Below are positions 1-8,731 of a stretch of DNA of 34,849 nt, one piece after another. The stretch is from Limosilactobacillus sp. (lineage in GTDB: Bacteria; Bacillota; Bacilli; Lactobacillales; Lactobacillaceae), in contig JAUMUE010000018.1 in assembly GCA_030530845.1 (NCBI GenBank), positions 1 through 34,849 on the forward strand, given 5' to 3'. The notes beneath the pieces are model-generated. The model worked only from the letters and a program-made list of their open reading frames with translations. It was not told the origin of the DNA and searched no databases. How positions within the stretch are numbered: the stretch's first letter is position 1; every line of letters starts with the position of its first letter. The translations under genes and the position numbers were made by a program.

Positions 1-110
1 GGAGACCCTACACATTTGATTCGTCGAAACTTTGTTCAGTTTTCAAAGGTCTACCTCGTTAGTTAAAAACTAACGAAACTATTTTATCATAGCCGCCACT
101 TATAATCAAC
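1..110 (-). other. Probable rRNA operon leader (5' of a 16S gene lying outside the window)
   Basis: Read on the minus strand, this stretch follows two tandem promoters and contains a short inverted repeat CTTTG...CAAAG (30-48) within TTTGAAAACTGAAC-type sequence, which is typical of the leaders and spacers that form rRNA processing stems in lactobacilli. A second inverted repeat, GTTAGTT/AACTAAC, lies at 59-75. In Bacillus and lactobacilli lysS is commonly followed by an rRNA operon, so position agrees. The 16S gene itself is not in the window, so this is inference from promoter architecture and synteny. Confidence 0.65.
81..109 (-). promoter_or_regulatory. Promoter P2 of the putative rRNA operon
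   Basis: The minus strand has TTGATT (104-109), a 17-nt spacer and TAAAAT (81-86), about 75 bp downstream of P1 in the same direction. Tandem promoters are characteristic of rrn operons in Firmicutes. Confidence 0.65.
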
Positions 111-156
111 AACTAATTTGAAATTAATTGCTAACTCTTTAACAAGCAGCTTATAT

Positions 157-185
157 AATATAGCATGTCATCAAGATGGTGTCAA
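157..185 (-). promoter_or_regulatory. Promoter P1 of the putative rRNA operon
   Basis: The minus strand has a consensus -35 TTGACA (180-185), a 17-nt spacer and a -10 TATATT (157-162). An AT-rich stretch lies upstream, as expected for an UP element. It points toward position 1, away from lysS. Confidence 0.75.
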
Positions 186-350
186 CAAACAATTTTATCA
201 ACTTAACTTGTTGTTTCCTTTTGACAACGATAATTACTATACCGACATCTGACCACAATGTCAACGATAAATAGCAAGAAAATCAAACTTATTTTTAAAG
301 CTGAACAAGGCGCATTAAAACTTTCTTTTCGTTCCAGATTACACGAGCAA
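186..350. other. Gene-free spacer between the lysS terminator and the rrn promoters
   Basis: This AT-rich stretch lies between the lysS terminator and P1. I see no convincing ORF, tRNA or hairpin in it. Together with the promoters and leader it makes up the only gene-free stretch longer than 300 bases in the window (1-398). Confidence 0.6.
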
Positions 351-390
351 ATAAAAAGCAAGTCGACTAAATTGTCCGACTTGCTTTAAT
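351..390 (-). terminator. Intrinsic terminator of lysS
   Basis: GCAAGTCG (358-365) pairs with CGACTTGC (377-384). On the minus strand the stem is followed by TTTTTATTT. It lies directly downstream of the lysS stop. Confidence 0.85.
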
Positions 391-398
391 TATGTGAT

Positions 399-1895
399 TT
401 AGTTTTTCTTTTCTTTTTCTGGACGCATCGTTGGGAATAAGATGACGTCGCGAATTGATTTTGCATCAGTAAGCAACATCACAAGACGGTCGATACCGAT
501 ACCTAGTCCCCCTGTTGGTGGCATACCATATTCCAAAGCTTGAACGTAATCTAAGTCAACTGGTTCGGCTTCATCGTTACCGTTAGCATTTTCCTTAGCT
601 TGCATTTCGAAACGTTCCTTTTGATCGATTGGATCGTTTAATTCAGAGAAGGCATTACCCAATTCACTACCATCTACGTAAAGTTCGAAACGATCAGTCA
701 TTGATGGGTTGTCCTTGCTCCGCTTAGCCAATGGAGAAACTTCCACTGGGAATTCGTAAACGAAAGTAGGTTGGATCAAAGTATCTTCAACGAATTCTTC
801 AAAGAACGCGTTCAAGATGTGACCCTTAGTCCAGTAGTCCTTGTATTCAACATGGTGTTCGTCAGCTAACTTCTTAGCATCTTCGTCAGTCATTGATTGG
901 TCTGAGAAGTCGACACCGGTCTTTTCCTTAACAGCATCAACCATCGTGATACGCTTAAAGGCACTACCGAGGTCAATTTCCTTGCCTTGGTAGGTAATCT
1001 TACCATCGTCACTAACAACCTTAGCTGCAGCCTTAACGATACCTTCAGTTTCATCCATAACATCTTGGAAGTCGAAGTAAGCTGCGTAGGTTTCCATAGT
1101 TGTGAATTCTGGGTTGTGGTGTGGATCCATACCTTCATTACGGAAGATCCGACCAATTTCGTATACACGTTCAAAACCACCGACGATCAAACGCTTGAGG
1201 TAGAGTTCGGTCGCAATACGGAGGTACATGTCGATATCCAAGGCGTTGTGGTGAGTGATGAAAGGACGTGCACTGGCACCACCGGCTTGGGTGTTTAAGA
1301 TTGGAGTTTCAACTTCAGTAAAGCCATTGTCGTCCATGTACTTACGAACAGCCTTGATGATTGCTGTACGTTGGTGGAATCGCTTGAAGCTTTCCGGGTT
1401 AGAAATCAAATCAAGGTAACGCTGACGGTAGATGGTTTCAGGATCAGTAACACCGTCCCACTTGTTAGGAAGCGGACGTAATGCCTTTGATAAGAAAGTA
1501 ATCTTGTGGGCACGAATAGTTAATTCACCACTGTCAGTCTTGATAACGTCCCCTTCGATACCGAGGAAGTCACCGATATCAGCACGCTTAAATACGTGGT
1601 AAGGTTCATCCCCGACCATGTCCTTACGTGCGTAGACTTGGATCTTACCGGTACGGTCAACAAAATCAGCGAAGCCCGCCTTACCGCTACTACGCTTTCT
1701 TGTCATCCGACCAGCGATAATCACTGTATCTTCCTTTTCGTTTAATTCTTCCTTGTCGAACTTGTCGAATTCATCGTGAAGTTGTTGTGCAAGGTGGTCA
1801 CGCTTAAAACGGCGGCCGAATGGTTCAATACCGGCTTCCTTTAATTCTTCCATCTTTTCACGACGAACGCGCATTTGATCTAGTTCTTGTGACAC
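399..1895 (-). CDS. lysS: Lysyl-tRNA synthetase, class II
   Basis: This enzyme charges tRNA-Lys with lysine using ATP in the cytoplasm. At 498 aa it is the normal class II length. The N-terminal part (about 55-150) is the OB-fold anticodon-binding domain. The catalytic core carries motif 2 ([15 protein letters not shown], about 252-266) and motif 3 ([13 protein letters not shown], near 470). The start is GTG at 1895, preceded by AAGGAGG with good spacing. It is 18 nt downstream of dusB and ends at a strong terminator, so it is the last gene of a dusB-lysS unit. There is no T-box leader, which is usual for class II lysS in this position. Confidence 0.97.
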   Translation of the reverse strand: MSQELDQMRVRREKMEELKEAGIEPFGRRFKRDHLAQQLHDEFDKFDKEELNEKEDTVIIAGRMTRKRSSGKAGFADFVDRTGKIQVYARKDMVGDEPYHVFKRADIGDFLGIEGDVIKTDSGELTIRAHKITFLSKALRPLPNKWDGVTDPETIYRQRYLDLISNPESFKRFHQRTAIIKAVRKYMDDNGFTEVETPILNTQAGGASARPFITHHNALDIDMYLRIATELYLKRLIVGGFERVYEIGRIFRNEGMDPHHNPEFTTMETYAAYFDFQDVMDETEGIVKAAAKVVSDDGKITYQGKEIDLGSAFKRITMVDAVKEKTGVDFSDQSMTDEDAKKLADEHHVEYKDYWTKGHILNAFFEEFVEDTLIQPTFVYEFPVEVSPLAKRSKDNPSMTDRFELYVDGSELGNAFSELNDPIDQKERFEMQAKENANGNDEAEPVDLDYVQALEYGMPPTGGLGIGIDRLVMLLTDAKSIRDVILFPTMRPEKEKKN

Positions 1896-1913
1896 AGATT
1901 TCTCCTCCTTCAG

Positions 1914-2921
1914 TTAGGCTTCTGTATTAGCCTTTTTAGCTTGCCATTCCATGGTTTTTTCAAGGAAATCGTCAAAAATATCATTCATTTCCTGACGAGT
2001 TTCCGCTTCAACGAGCTTGGCCTTGGTACGTGCGGCACGTGGAATCCCCTTCAAGTAGAAAGTAGAAAGTCCACGGAATTCACGCACACCAACGTATTCA
2101 CCCTTCAAGTCGATCAGGCGGTTCAAGTGTTCCTTGGCCATCTTGATCTTCTTGTCTGGGGTGGCTTCTGGCAATAATTCACCAGTTTCTAAGTAGTGCT
2201 CAGTCTGGGTTAACATCCAAGGGTTACCCATTGCAGCACGACCAATCATTACAGCTGTCGCACCGGTCAAGTCCAGCACGTGTTTGGCGTCTTCGGGAGT
2301 CCGAATATCACCATTAGCCATAAACGGAATTGTCAACTGATCAGCTACTTCTTTAAGTATATTCCAATCAGCGTGTCCCGTATACATTTGTTTTCTAGTC
2401 CGACCGTGCATTGCGATCGCAGCAGCACCGGCGCGTTCGGCAGCTAAGGCATTGTCGACTGCGTAGATGTGCGCATCGTCCCAACCAATCCGCATCTTGA
2501 CGGTCACGGGCTTTTTCACGGCGTCAGTAACGTATGACACCATTTCATAAACCTTATTTGGATCGAGCAACCAGCGAGCCCCGGCATCGGTCTTTACAAC
2601 CTTATTTACTGGGCATCCCATGTTGATGTCGATCACATCAGCGGCGGTGTTTTGGTCAACGTATTTGGCAGCTTCAACCAGGGTTTCCTTGGTCCCACCA
2701 AAAATTTGGATTCCCATTGGGTGTTCGTTTGGGTCAACATCCATCATGTTCAGCGTCTTTTTGTTGTGGTACATAATTCCCCGGTCGGAAATCATTTCAC
2801 AGACCACGTAGCCAGCGCCGAACTCTTTACAGATAACACGGAAAGCGGAGTTAGTGACTCCAGCCATCGGAGCGACAACTACCTGGTTGGGAATCTCGAC
2901 ATCGCCAATCTTCCACTTCAT
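1914..2921 (-). CDS. dusB: tRNA-dihydrouridine synthase B
   Basis: This FMN- and NADPH-dependent enzyme reduces uridine to dihydrouridine in the D-loop of tRNAs. The 335-aa protein begins with the TIM-barrel signature APMAGVTNSAFR and has the catalytic-cysteine segment INMGCPVNKV followed by KTDAGARWL. The phosphate-binding region ANGDIRTPEDA and the segment MIGRAAMGNPW are also typical. The ATG at 2921 has a GAGGTG ribosome-binding site. It precedes lysS, an arrangement conserved in bacilli. Specificity (DusB versus another Dus) rests on synteny and overall resemblance. Confidence 0.93.
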   Translation of the reverse strand: MKWKIGDVEIPNQVVVAPMAGVTNSAFRVICKEFGAGYVVCEMISDRGIMYHNKKTLNMMDVDPNEHPMGIQIFGGTKETLVEAAKYVDQNTAADVIDINMGCPVNKVVKTDAGARWLLDPNKVYEMVSYVTDAVKKPVTVKMRIGWDDAHIYAVDNALAAERAGAAAIAMHGRTRKQMYTGHADWNILKEVADQLTIPFMANGDIRTPEDAKHVLDLTGATAVMIGRAAMGNPWMLTQTEHYLETGELLPEATPDKKIKMAKEHLNRLIDLKGEYVGVREFRGLSTFYLKGIPRAARTKAKLVEAETRQEMNDIFDDFLEKTMEWQAKKANTEA

Positions 2922-2996
2922 ATTTTCACCTCATTATTTCATTTTGGCACAAGTGAGCTGGCTTCAGTTGCGCCGATTTGGTTCGATAACTCAATC

Positions 2997-3002
2997 ATAA
3001 TA
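2997..3002 (-). promoter_or_regulatory. Possible extended -10 promoter for dusB-lysS
   Basis: On the minus strand TGC TATTAT forms an extended -10 element about 75 bp upstream of dusB, just after the hslO stop. The -35 is poor (TGGTGA). Confidence 0.4.
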
Positions 3003-3030
3003 GCACATCCGCGTGCGTATCACCAGACAA

Positions 3031-3963
3031 CTACTTTTCCTTCTTTTCAGAAAGTTCCTTATCTGCTTGTTCGTCGGCAATTTTCTTGTCCAAAATCAGT
3101 TGCAGTTCGTCTTCACTGAATTCGTACTTCTTACCGCAGAATTGGCAGACAGCTTCGGCGTGATGGTCTTCTTCGATCATTTCCTTTAGATCTTTTTCTG
3201 GAAGACTACCGAGTGCGTGTGTGAAACGTTGCTTGGAGCAGTCACATTCGTAGCGGACAGGTTGTTGGTCCAAAATCTTCAGGTCATCGCCAAAAATCCG
3301 AGCAAGGATATTTTCTGGAGTGTCACCTTCGCGAAGCATTTCTGAAACCAATGGCAGGCTTTGAATCTTCTTTTCCAGTTCACCAATTTGCTCATCAGTA
3401 GCACCAGGGAGAACCTGAACGAGGAATCCACCTGCAACGTCAATACTTTCATCAGGATTGACAAACACAGACAGGCCCACTGCTGATGGGATTTGTTCTG
3501 ACTGTGCCAGGTAGTATGTAAAGTCGTCACCTAATTCACCAGAAATCAGGTTCACTTCACCGGTATATGGTGTCTTATCACCAGGTGCCATCTTAGTCAC
3601 GGCGAGCGTCCCCTTAGTACCAACCGCACCGGAGACATCGATCTTGCCCTTGCTGTTGGATGGGAGACTTACGTGCGGGTTGCCCATGTATCCCTTAACA
3701 GTACCCTTGGCAGTTCCGTCAGTGACGATATATCCTACTGGGCCGTTACCTTGGATCTTAACAGTCATCCCCGCCTCTTCTTCCAAACCAGAAGTGGCTA
3801 ACAGGACTGTCCCGATCAGTGTCCGGCCAAGCGCTGCGGATGATGCAGACCATGTATCGTGAATTTCGTGAGCTTTTTCTACTAATTGGGTGGCGTTCAC
3901 CGCGTATGCACGGAACTTGCCATCCTTTGTCATGCTCTTAACTAAGTAATCAGTTGTCTTCAT
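3031..3963 (-). CDS. hslO: Redox-regulated holdase chaperone Hsp33
   Basis: Hsp33 is a cytoplasmic holdase switched on by oxidation: a zinc-bound four-cysteine centre forms disulfides under oxidative stress and the protein then binds unfolding clients. The C-terminal zinc motif is intact, ECDCSK followed about 30 residues later by CQFC. The N-terminal domain starts DYLVKSMTKDG, normal for the family. The start is ATG at 3963 because GAGGAGG lies 6 nt upstream. A GTG at 3978 would place that ribosome-binding site inside the gene. The protein is then 310 aa, ending in a Lys/Glu-rich tail. It sits between ftsH and dusB as in many bacilli and follows the ftsH terminator closely. Confidence 0.95.
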   Translation of the reverse strand: MKTTDYLVKSMTKDGKFRAYAVNATQLVEKAHEIHDTWSASSAALGRTLIGTVLLATSGLEEEAGMTVKIQGNGPVGYIVTDGTAKGTVKGYMGNPHVSLPSNSKGKIDVSGAVGTKGTLAVTKMAPGDKTPYTGEVNLISGELGDDFTYYLAQSEQIPSAVGLSVFVNPDESIDVAGGFLVQVLPGATDEQIGELEKKIQSLPLVSEMLREGDTPENILARIFGDDLKILDQQPVRYECDCSKQRFTHALGSLPEKDLKEMIEEDHHAEAVCQFCGKKYEFSEDELQLILDKKIADEQADKELSEKKEK

Positions 3964-3982
3964 TTTTGTCCTCCTCACAAAA

Positions 3983-4023
3983 TAAAAATAGGAGCGTGAA
4001 CTTTTTGTCGTTTAGCTCCTATT
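3983..4023 (-). terminator. Terminator or attenuator between ftsH and hslO
   Basis: AATAGGAGC (3987-3995) pairs with GCTCCTATT (4015-4023), a 9-bp stem, with a short inner AAC/GTT pairing. On the minus strand it is followed by TTTTATTTT. It lies just after the ftsH stop and a few bases before the hslO ribosome-binding site, so hslO expression would depend on read-through unless it has a promoter I do not see. Confidence 0.75.
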
Positions 4024-4033
4024 CTATCATTTA

Positions 4034-6133
4034 TTAATCTTGCTTGTCAGAATCATCATCTGAACCAGCATCAGTATGTTGATCGTCAGCGCTGTCGTCT
4101 TGTGGCAATTCATTATTTGCCTTTTCCTTGCGCTTTTCGTCTTCCGTACGTTCAAGTGCTCGCTTTGATTCTTCAAAGGTTTGTGCATAAGAATCCTTTT
4201 CAGCTTCTTCGTGAACCTTTTCAGGCATCTTACCAGTCTTGTAGAGGCTGAGGATTGCCTTTTCATCAAGCGTTTCGTACTTGAGCAATGCTTCGGCGAT
4301 GATCTTGTGTTGTTCTTGGTGAGTTTCAAGAATGTGAAGAGCAGTTGCGTGTCCTTCATTCAAGATCCGACGAATTTCTTCATCAACCAATGCAGCGGTC
4401 TTTTCTGAGTATGGTGATTGGTCGAAGCCTTGACCAGTAAATACTTGACCAGAGCTTTGTAATTCTACCGGACCAATCTTTTCACTCATACCGTATTGGG
4501 TAACCATTGCACGGGCGATTTGGGTAGCTTGTTCAAAGTCGTTTGAAGCACCAGAAGATTGTGACTTGAAGATTAATTCTTCAGCCGCACGACCACCCAT
4601 TAAACCCGCGATCTGTTCTTCGGCGTTCTTCTTTGACATCAGCATTTGATCTTCACGTGGCAGCATAATTGCGTAACCACCTGCGCGACCACGAGGCACA
4701 ATCGTAACCTTGTGAACAACACGCGCATCGTTTAATACGAGACCAACAATTGTGTGACCTGCTTCGTGGTAAGCCACGGTCTTGCGTTCTTGTTCGGATT
4801 GAACCCGGTCATGCTTAGCTGGACCAGCGATAACACGATCTTCAGCTTCATCTAAGTCAGCTGAGTCAATCTCGGACTTGTTACGACGAGCAGCCAATAA
4901 TGCCGCTTCGTTAAGCAAGTTAGCAAGGTCAGCACCAACGAAACCAGGAGTTTGCTTGGCGATTTCCTTTAAGTCCACGTCATCGGCCAGTGGCTTGTTC
5001 TTCGCGTGAACACGGAGAATAGCTTCACGACCCTTAACGTCAGGACGACCAACCAGGATCTTCCGGTCAAAACGACCTGGACGGAGCAAGGCGGGATCGA
5101 GGACATCGGAACGGTTAGTAGCGGCCATTACGATAATACCTTCGTCACCTTGGAAACCATCCATTTCAACAAGCAGTTGGTTCAGTGTTTGTTCACGTTC
5201 ATCGTGTCCACCGCCCATACCGTTGCCACGGCGACGACCAACTGCATCAATTTCATCAATGAAGATGATTGCAGGAGCAGCCTTTTTAGCTTGGTCGAAT
5301 AAGTCACGAACACGGCTAGCACCAACCCCGACAAACATTTCCACGAAGTCAGAACCAGAAATGGAGAAGAATGGAACTCCAGATTCACCGGCTACGGCCT
5401 TGGCAAGCAAGGTCTTACCAGTACCTGGAGGACCCTCTAAGAGAACACCAGATGGGATTTTGGCACCCAACTTAGTGAATTTCTTAGGGTTCTTCAAGAA
5501 TTCAACAACTTCGACAAGTTCTTGCTTTTCTTCTTCTTCACCAGCAACGTCTGAGAAACGGACCTTGTTGTTCTTGGCGTCAGCAGGCTTGGCTTTGGTC
5601 TTACCAAAGTTCATCATGCCACGGCCACCGCCGCCACCACCTTGGCCAGCTTGACCCATCATCATGTAGAAGAAGAAGATCATGATAACTAATGGAAGGA
5701 ACGTTAATAATAAGTTCATCCAAATGCTACTTGATTCTTCAGGCTTTGTACTTACCTTTACGTTGTGCTTGTTAGCATACTTTTGCAGTTGGCTAATAGT
5801 CACGTCACTTTCAAGCACTGAACTGTGAAATTGGGTAACCTTATTTCGTTGTGGTGCAATCGCAAAGCCACCAGTTGAGCTGGTCTTGTTGGATTGAGCT
5901 TTGCGGTAGGTACCAGAAACAGTGTAGACCCCACCATTAGGCTGAAGTTGAACGCTCTTTACCTTGTTGCTCTTCAGCTCGGTAATGAACTCGCTTTGGG
6001 AAATATTCTTGCTTTGACCGCTTGATTGGTTGCCACCAAAGAAGAAGTAGGCAATTCCCATAATGCACAGGAACATCACGGCATAGAAGAGAACGTTATG
6101 AGTAAAATTATTGTTTTTACGATTGTTGTTCAT
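4034..6133 (-). CDS. ftsH: ATP-dependent zinc metalloprotease FtsH
   Basis: This membrane-anchored AAA+ protease degrades misassembled membrane proteins and short-lived regulators. There are two membrane segments: about residues 12-30 and 137-158 ([20 protein letters not shown]), with the extracytoplasmic domain between. A glycine-rich patch follows. The AAA domain has Walker A GPPGTGKT and Walker [12 protein letters not shown]. The zinc site HEAGH follows. At 699 aa it is full length, with a charged, Asp/Ser-rich C-terminal tail, which varies between species. The ATG at 6133 has AGGAGG 5 nt upstream. A CtsR-type box covers its promoter, suggesting control by class III heat-shock repression. 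Confidence 0.97.
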   Translation of the reverse strand: MNNNRKNNNFTHNVLFYAVMFLCIMGIAYFFFGGNQSSGQSKNISQSEFITELKSNKVKSVQLQPNGGVYTVSGTYRKAQSNKTSSTGGFAIAPQRNKVTQFHSSVLESDVTISQLQKYANKHNVKVSTKPEESSSIWMNLLLTFLPLVIMIFFFYMMMGQAGQGGGGGGRGMMNFGKTKAKPADAKNNKVRFSDVAGEEEEKQELVEVVEFLKNPKKFTKLGAKIPSGVLLEGPPGTGKTLLAKAVAGESGVPFFSISGSDFVEMFVGVGASRVRDLFDQAKKAAPAIIFIDEIDAVGRRRGNGMGGGHDEREQTLNQLLVEMDGFQGDEGIIVMAATNRSDVLDPALLRPGRFDRKILVGRPDVKGREAILRVHAKNKPLADDVDLKEIAKQTPGFVGADLANLLNEAALLAARRNKSEIDSADLDEAEDRVIAGPAKHDRVQSEQERKTVAYHEAGHTIVGLVLNDARVVHKVTIVPRGRAGGYAIMLPREDQMLMSKKNAEEQIAGLMGGRAAEELIFKSQSSGASNDFEQATQIARAMVTQYGMSEKIGPVELQSSGQVFTGQGFDQSPYSEKTAALVDEEIRRILNEGHATALHILETHQEQHKIIAEALLKYETLDEKAILSLYKTGKMPEKVHEEAEKDSYAQTFEESKRALERTEDEKRKEKANNELPQDDSADDQHTDAGSDDDSDKQD

Positions 6134-6174
6134 AACAACCTCCTATCTACCAGCATCAAATAATTGTTTCAACT

Positions 6175-6203
6175 ATGATAGCATACTTGACCATTGTTGA
6201 CCA
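6175..6203 (-). promoter_or_regulatory. ftsH promoter with a CtsR-like operator
   Basis: On the minus strand, GGTCAAC-AAT-GGTCAAG (6186-6202) matches the CtsR heptad direct-repeat consensus (GGTCAAA, 3-nt gap, RGTCAAA) except at the last base of each heptad. It overlaps the -35 position (TGGTCA) of a promoter with extended -10 TGC TATCAT (6175-6180). Binding there would block RNA polymerase. Confidence 0.7.
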
Positions 6204-6217
6204 TTATTAGCTAGTGC

Positions 6218-6760
6218 TTATTTTTCGCTATATACGGATGGCTTCAAAACGCCGACGTAGGGAAGATTGCGGTAGTAACCCTTGTAGTCCAGTCCGTATC
6301 CAACTAAGAATTCGTTTGGAACCAAGAAACCGTAATATTCAACATTGACGTCGAATTCACGTCCCTCAGGCTTGTTGAGCATGGAAACAGTCTTGACGCT
6401 CTTTGCACCACGGGACTTCAGTAAGTCGATCATGTATTGGAGTGTCCGACCACTGTCCACGATGTCTTCGGTAATCAAGACGTTGCGTCCCTTTACGTCA
6501 GCAGTCATATCGTGGATCAGCTTTAATTCACCAGTCGTTTCAGTACCACCGAAGTAAGTGGATACGTCGATGAAATCCATTTGGGCCATGATGTCCATCT
6601 TCTTGATCAGGTCAACTGTGAAGAGTACGCCTCCAGTCAGGACACACAAGATCAGCGGATTCTTGTCCTTGTATTCTTCTGATAATTGGTCGGCCAATTC
6701 ACCAATTCGTTTTTGGATTTGCTCATCTGTATACAAGACTTTTGCAATATCGTTGTTCAT
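6218..6760 (-). CDS. hpt: Hypoxanthine(-guanine) phosphoribosyltransferase
   Basis: It salvages hypoxanthine and guanine to IMP and GMP using PRPP. The 180-aa length is typical. The PRPP-binding motif LITEDIVDSGRT is near residues 95-106, and the flexible-loop segment DVSTYFGG is upstream of it. The C-terminal GYGLDYKGYYRNLPYVGVL is the usual metal and pyrophosphate end. The ATG at 6760 has AAGGAG at the right distance, and the ribosome-binding site overlaps the tilS stop region, so tilS and hpt are probably co-transcribed. This pair is conserved in Firmicutes. Confidence 0.96.
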   Translation of the reverse strand: MNNDIAKVLYTDEQIQKRIGELADQLSEEYKDKNPLILCVLTGGVLFTVDLIKKMDIMAQMDFIDVSTYFGGTETTGELKLIHDMTADVKGRNVLITEDIVDSGRTLQYMIDLLKSRGAKSVKTVSMLNKPEGREFDVNVEYYGFLVPNEFLVGYGLDYKGYYRNLPYVGVLKPSVYSEK

Positions 6761-6771
6761 GTTAAAACTCC

Positions 6772-8145
6772 TTACTTATCCTCGTGTATCCCTATTATCA
6801 CCTTGCGCCAGAGGGTTTGGAATCCTTCTGGTCGTGTAAACCAACTCCACTTTCTACCGATTAGCCAGACCACCGTACCCTTAGGATCTACCAATACCAT
6901 TTGGCGATTGCGGTCTTCATTCGGCATTTTTTGGTCAATCAACACCCTCCGTACCTTTTGCTGGCCGCCGTCTTTTAACTTAATGACGTCATCAGCTTGC
7001 CAGGGTCGGATGGTGAGTGGAAATTGGTCTGGTGAAAGCCACATTTCCTGCAGAAGATCTCCCTCAGAGAAACCATCTGCGGTCAACGAGATTCTCAATT
7101 TTTGTTGGTCATTTACGAGATACCATTGGCCTAATTCTACCACAGACGATGATAAAATTTGGTCCTTCACGCTCATTTTTTCATTAGTTTGAACAAAACA
7201 ATCGTTATATTCCTTCACAAAAATTTTCTGCTCCGGTAACGAAATCTTTTGCTGCGGGGTCTGACGATCATTAAGCACCGCAATGATTTCAGAAACTAAG
7301 GATTGTTTAAGATCCTTCACTTGCATCTTTAGCCAGTGAGTGAACACCAACCTTTGTTCCAGCGGTGACAGCTTGTGCCAACGATCGATCTGGAATCGGT
7401 CACCCTCGACCAGTTCTGCCATTTGCCGGTCGAGCGCCAACTTCTGGTAGTCCATAACGTCAGTGAGCTGATCGTGAAACTCAGTCAGGTGGTCCAACAA
7501 CTTAGGATTTTCTTTTTCCAATCGTGGAATAATCTCGTGCCGATAACGGTTGCGGGCGATTGTCAAATCAGCATTGGACTCATCCTCGTACCATTTGATT
7601 CCCTGCTCCTGTGCGTATTCTACTAGTTCCTGCTTAGAAAACGGCAGAAGCGGACGCACCAGGATCCCGTCAGCAAACTTCCGCCGGTCAGCAATCCCAA
7701 TCAATTGGGTGACTTGACCACCACGGACGAGTTTCATCAGCATCGTCTCAGCCAGGTCGTTTTGGTGGTGTGCCGTGACAAGGACGGATGCCTGGTACTT
7801 GGCCATCACTTGTTCAAAAAATTGATAGCGGAATCTGCGGGCCGCATTTTCCACACCCACTTCTGGATGCTCATCCCCGTCCCAGTGCGCAACCTCCAAT
7901 ATCAATTGGTGCTGTTCACAAAATTGGCGAATAAAGTTCTCTTCCTGGGTGCTTTGTTCCCGCAATTCATGGTTCACGTGTGCCACAACAATTCGTGGTC
8001 GTTCCTCTTCTGGCAGGCTCATTAAGAGGTGTAAGAGGACCATCGAATCGACACCGGTAGAAACCGCAACGATAATGGTGGCCGAGTGATTAAAAAAGCG
8101 ACCCCCTTGCAGGTGTCGCTTAAATCTTTCATATAGAGTAGTCAA
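6772..8145 (-). CDS. tilS: tRNA(Ile)-lysidine synthetase
   Basis: TilS converts the CAU anticodon wobble C of one tRNA-Ile to lysidine with ATP and lysine, making it read AUA; it is essential. The PP-loop is IIVAVSTGVDSMVLLHLL, with Thr where the SGGxDS motif usually has Gly. The HxxN segment VAHVNHELR and the tRNA-binding ARNRYRHEIIPRL are present, with a C-terminal TilS domain. I prefer the TTG at 8145 (457 aa), with GGAG 8 nt upstream. In-frame GTGs up to 8175 would lie further inside yabR. The TTG overlaps the TAG end of yabR by 3-4 bases less than a codon gap away, so translation is probably coupled. Confidence 0.94.
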   Translation of the reverse strand: MTTLYERFKRHLQGGRFFNHSATIIVAVSTGVDSMVLLHLLMSLPEEERPRIVVAHVNHELREQSTQEENFIRQFCEQHQLILEVAHWDGDEHPEVGVENAARRFRYQFFEQVMAKYQASVLVTAHHQNDLAETMLMKLVRGGQVTQLIGIADRRKFADGILVRPLLPFSKQELVEYAQEQGIKWYEDESNADLTIARNRYRHEIIPRLEKENPKLLDHLTEFHDQLTDVMDYQKLALDRQMAELVEGDRFQIDRWHKLSPLEQRLVFTHWLKMQVKDLKQSLVSEIIAVLNDRQTPQQKISLPEQKIFVKEYNDCFVQTNEKMSVKDQILSSSVVELGQWYLVNDQQKLRISLTADGFSEGDLLQEMWLSPDQFPLTIRPWQADDVIKLKDGGQQKVRRVLIDQKMPNEDRNRQMVLVDPKGTVVWLIGRKWSWFTRPEGFQTLWRKVIIGIHEDK

Positions 8146-8149
8146 TCGA

Positions 8150-8650
8150 CTAGCTCCGCCGGCCACCACGACCACCGCGCTTACCGTCAGTTTGGCGTTT
8201 CAGCGTGGAAAGACGTGATTCACTTTCCTTGAGATAGCCTGCCAGCATATCATTAAAGTCTTGTGATGGGCGAGAATTACGGTTGCGTTGTGCACCACCG
8301 AATCCACCGCGGCTGTTGTTTTGGTGACCATGGAAATCCTTGTTTCGGTTGTCATGGTGGAAGTTACGCTTGTTATCACCATGGAAAGACTTTTCACGGT
8401 TTTCCTTATGTTCGCGAGGGGCAGCTGCCTTCATTGATAAAGCAATCTTGCCGTTTTCGCCAACTTCAGTAACCTTAACAGTAACTTCATCCCCAATAGA
8501 TAAGACGTCGTGAACGTCCTTAATATAATTGTCAGAAATTTGACTGATATGAACCAATCCTGTTTGGTTGTCATCTAAGTCAACAAATGCACCAAAATTG
8601 GTAATTCCTGAAACTTTGCCGGAAACTTTTGCTCCCACTTCAATTGCCAT
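8150..8650 (-). CDS. yabR: S1 RNA-binding domain protein (YabR family)
   Basis: A single S1 domain occupies about residues 1-72 (GAKVSGKVSGITNFGAFVDL, then GLVHISQIS). It is followed by a tail of about 90 residues rich in His, Asn, Arg and Gly, with repeats of the type RNFHHDNRNKDFHG and an end in RGGRGGRRS. S1 domains bind single-stranded RNA. B. subtilis YabR is related; its exact job is not settled. Its place between divIC and tilS matches the conserved cluster. The ATG at 8650 is preceded by GGAGG at a rather long 13-nt spacing. The low-complexity tail probably adds RNA binding (inference). Confidence 0.88.
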   Translation of the reverse strand: MAIEVGAKVSGKVSGITNFGAFVDLDDNQTGLVHISQISDNYIKDVHDVLSIGDEVTVKVTEVGENGKIALSMKAAAPREHKENREKSFHGDNKRNFHHDNRNKDFHGHQNNSRGGFGGAQRNRNSRPSQDFNDMLAGYLKESESRLSTLKRQTDGKRGGRGGRRS

Positions 8651-8676
8651 GAAACTAATAGATCCTCCGAGTCATC

Positions 8677-8707
8677 TTAATTTTAAAATTAATTTTTAAT
8701 GAGTATA
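8677..8707 (-). promoter_or_regulatory. Possible yabR promoter and AT-only palindrome
   Basis: The minus strand has TGT TATACT (extended -10, 8702-8707) upstream of yabR, followed by a perfect 16-nt palindrome TTAATTTTAAAATTAA (8677-8692) before the ribosome-binding site. The -35 is weak. The palindrome may be just AT-rich composition. Confidence 0.4.
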
Positions 8708-8731
8708 ACATAATGACGAATTGAAAAGTAA

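Noticed and set aside
8200..8400. Repeated CAT/GGT-rich DNA in yabR as a CRISPR-like or minisatellite repeat
   Set aside because: The repeats are irregular and in frame, and they simply encode the His/Asn/Gly-rich tail.
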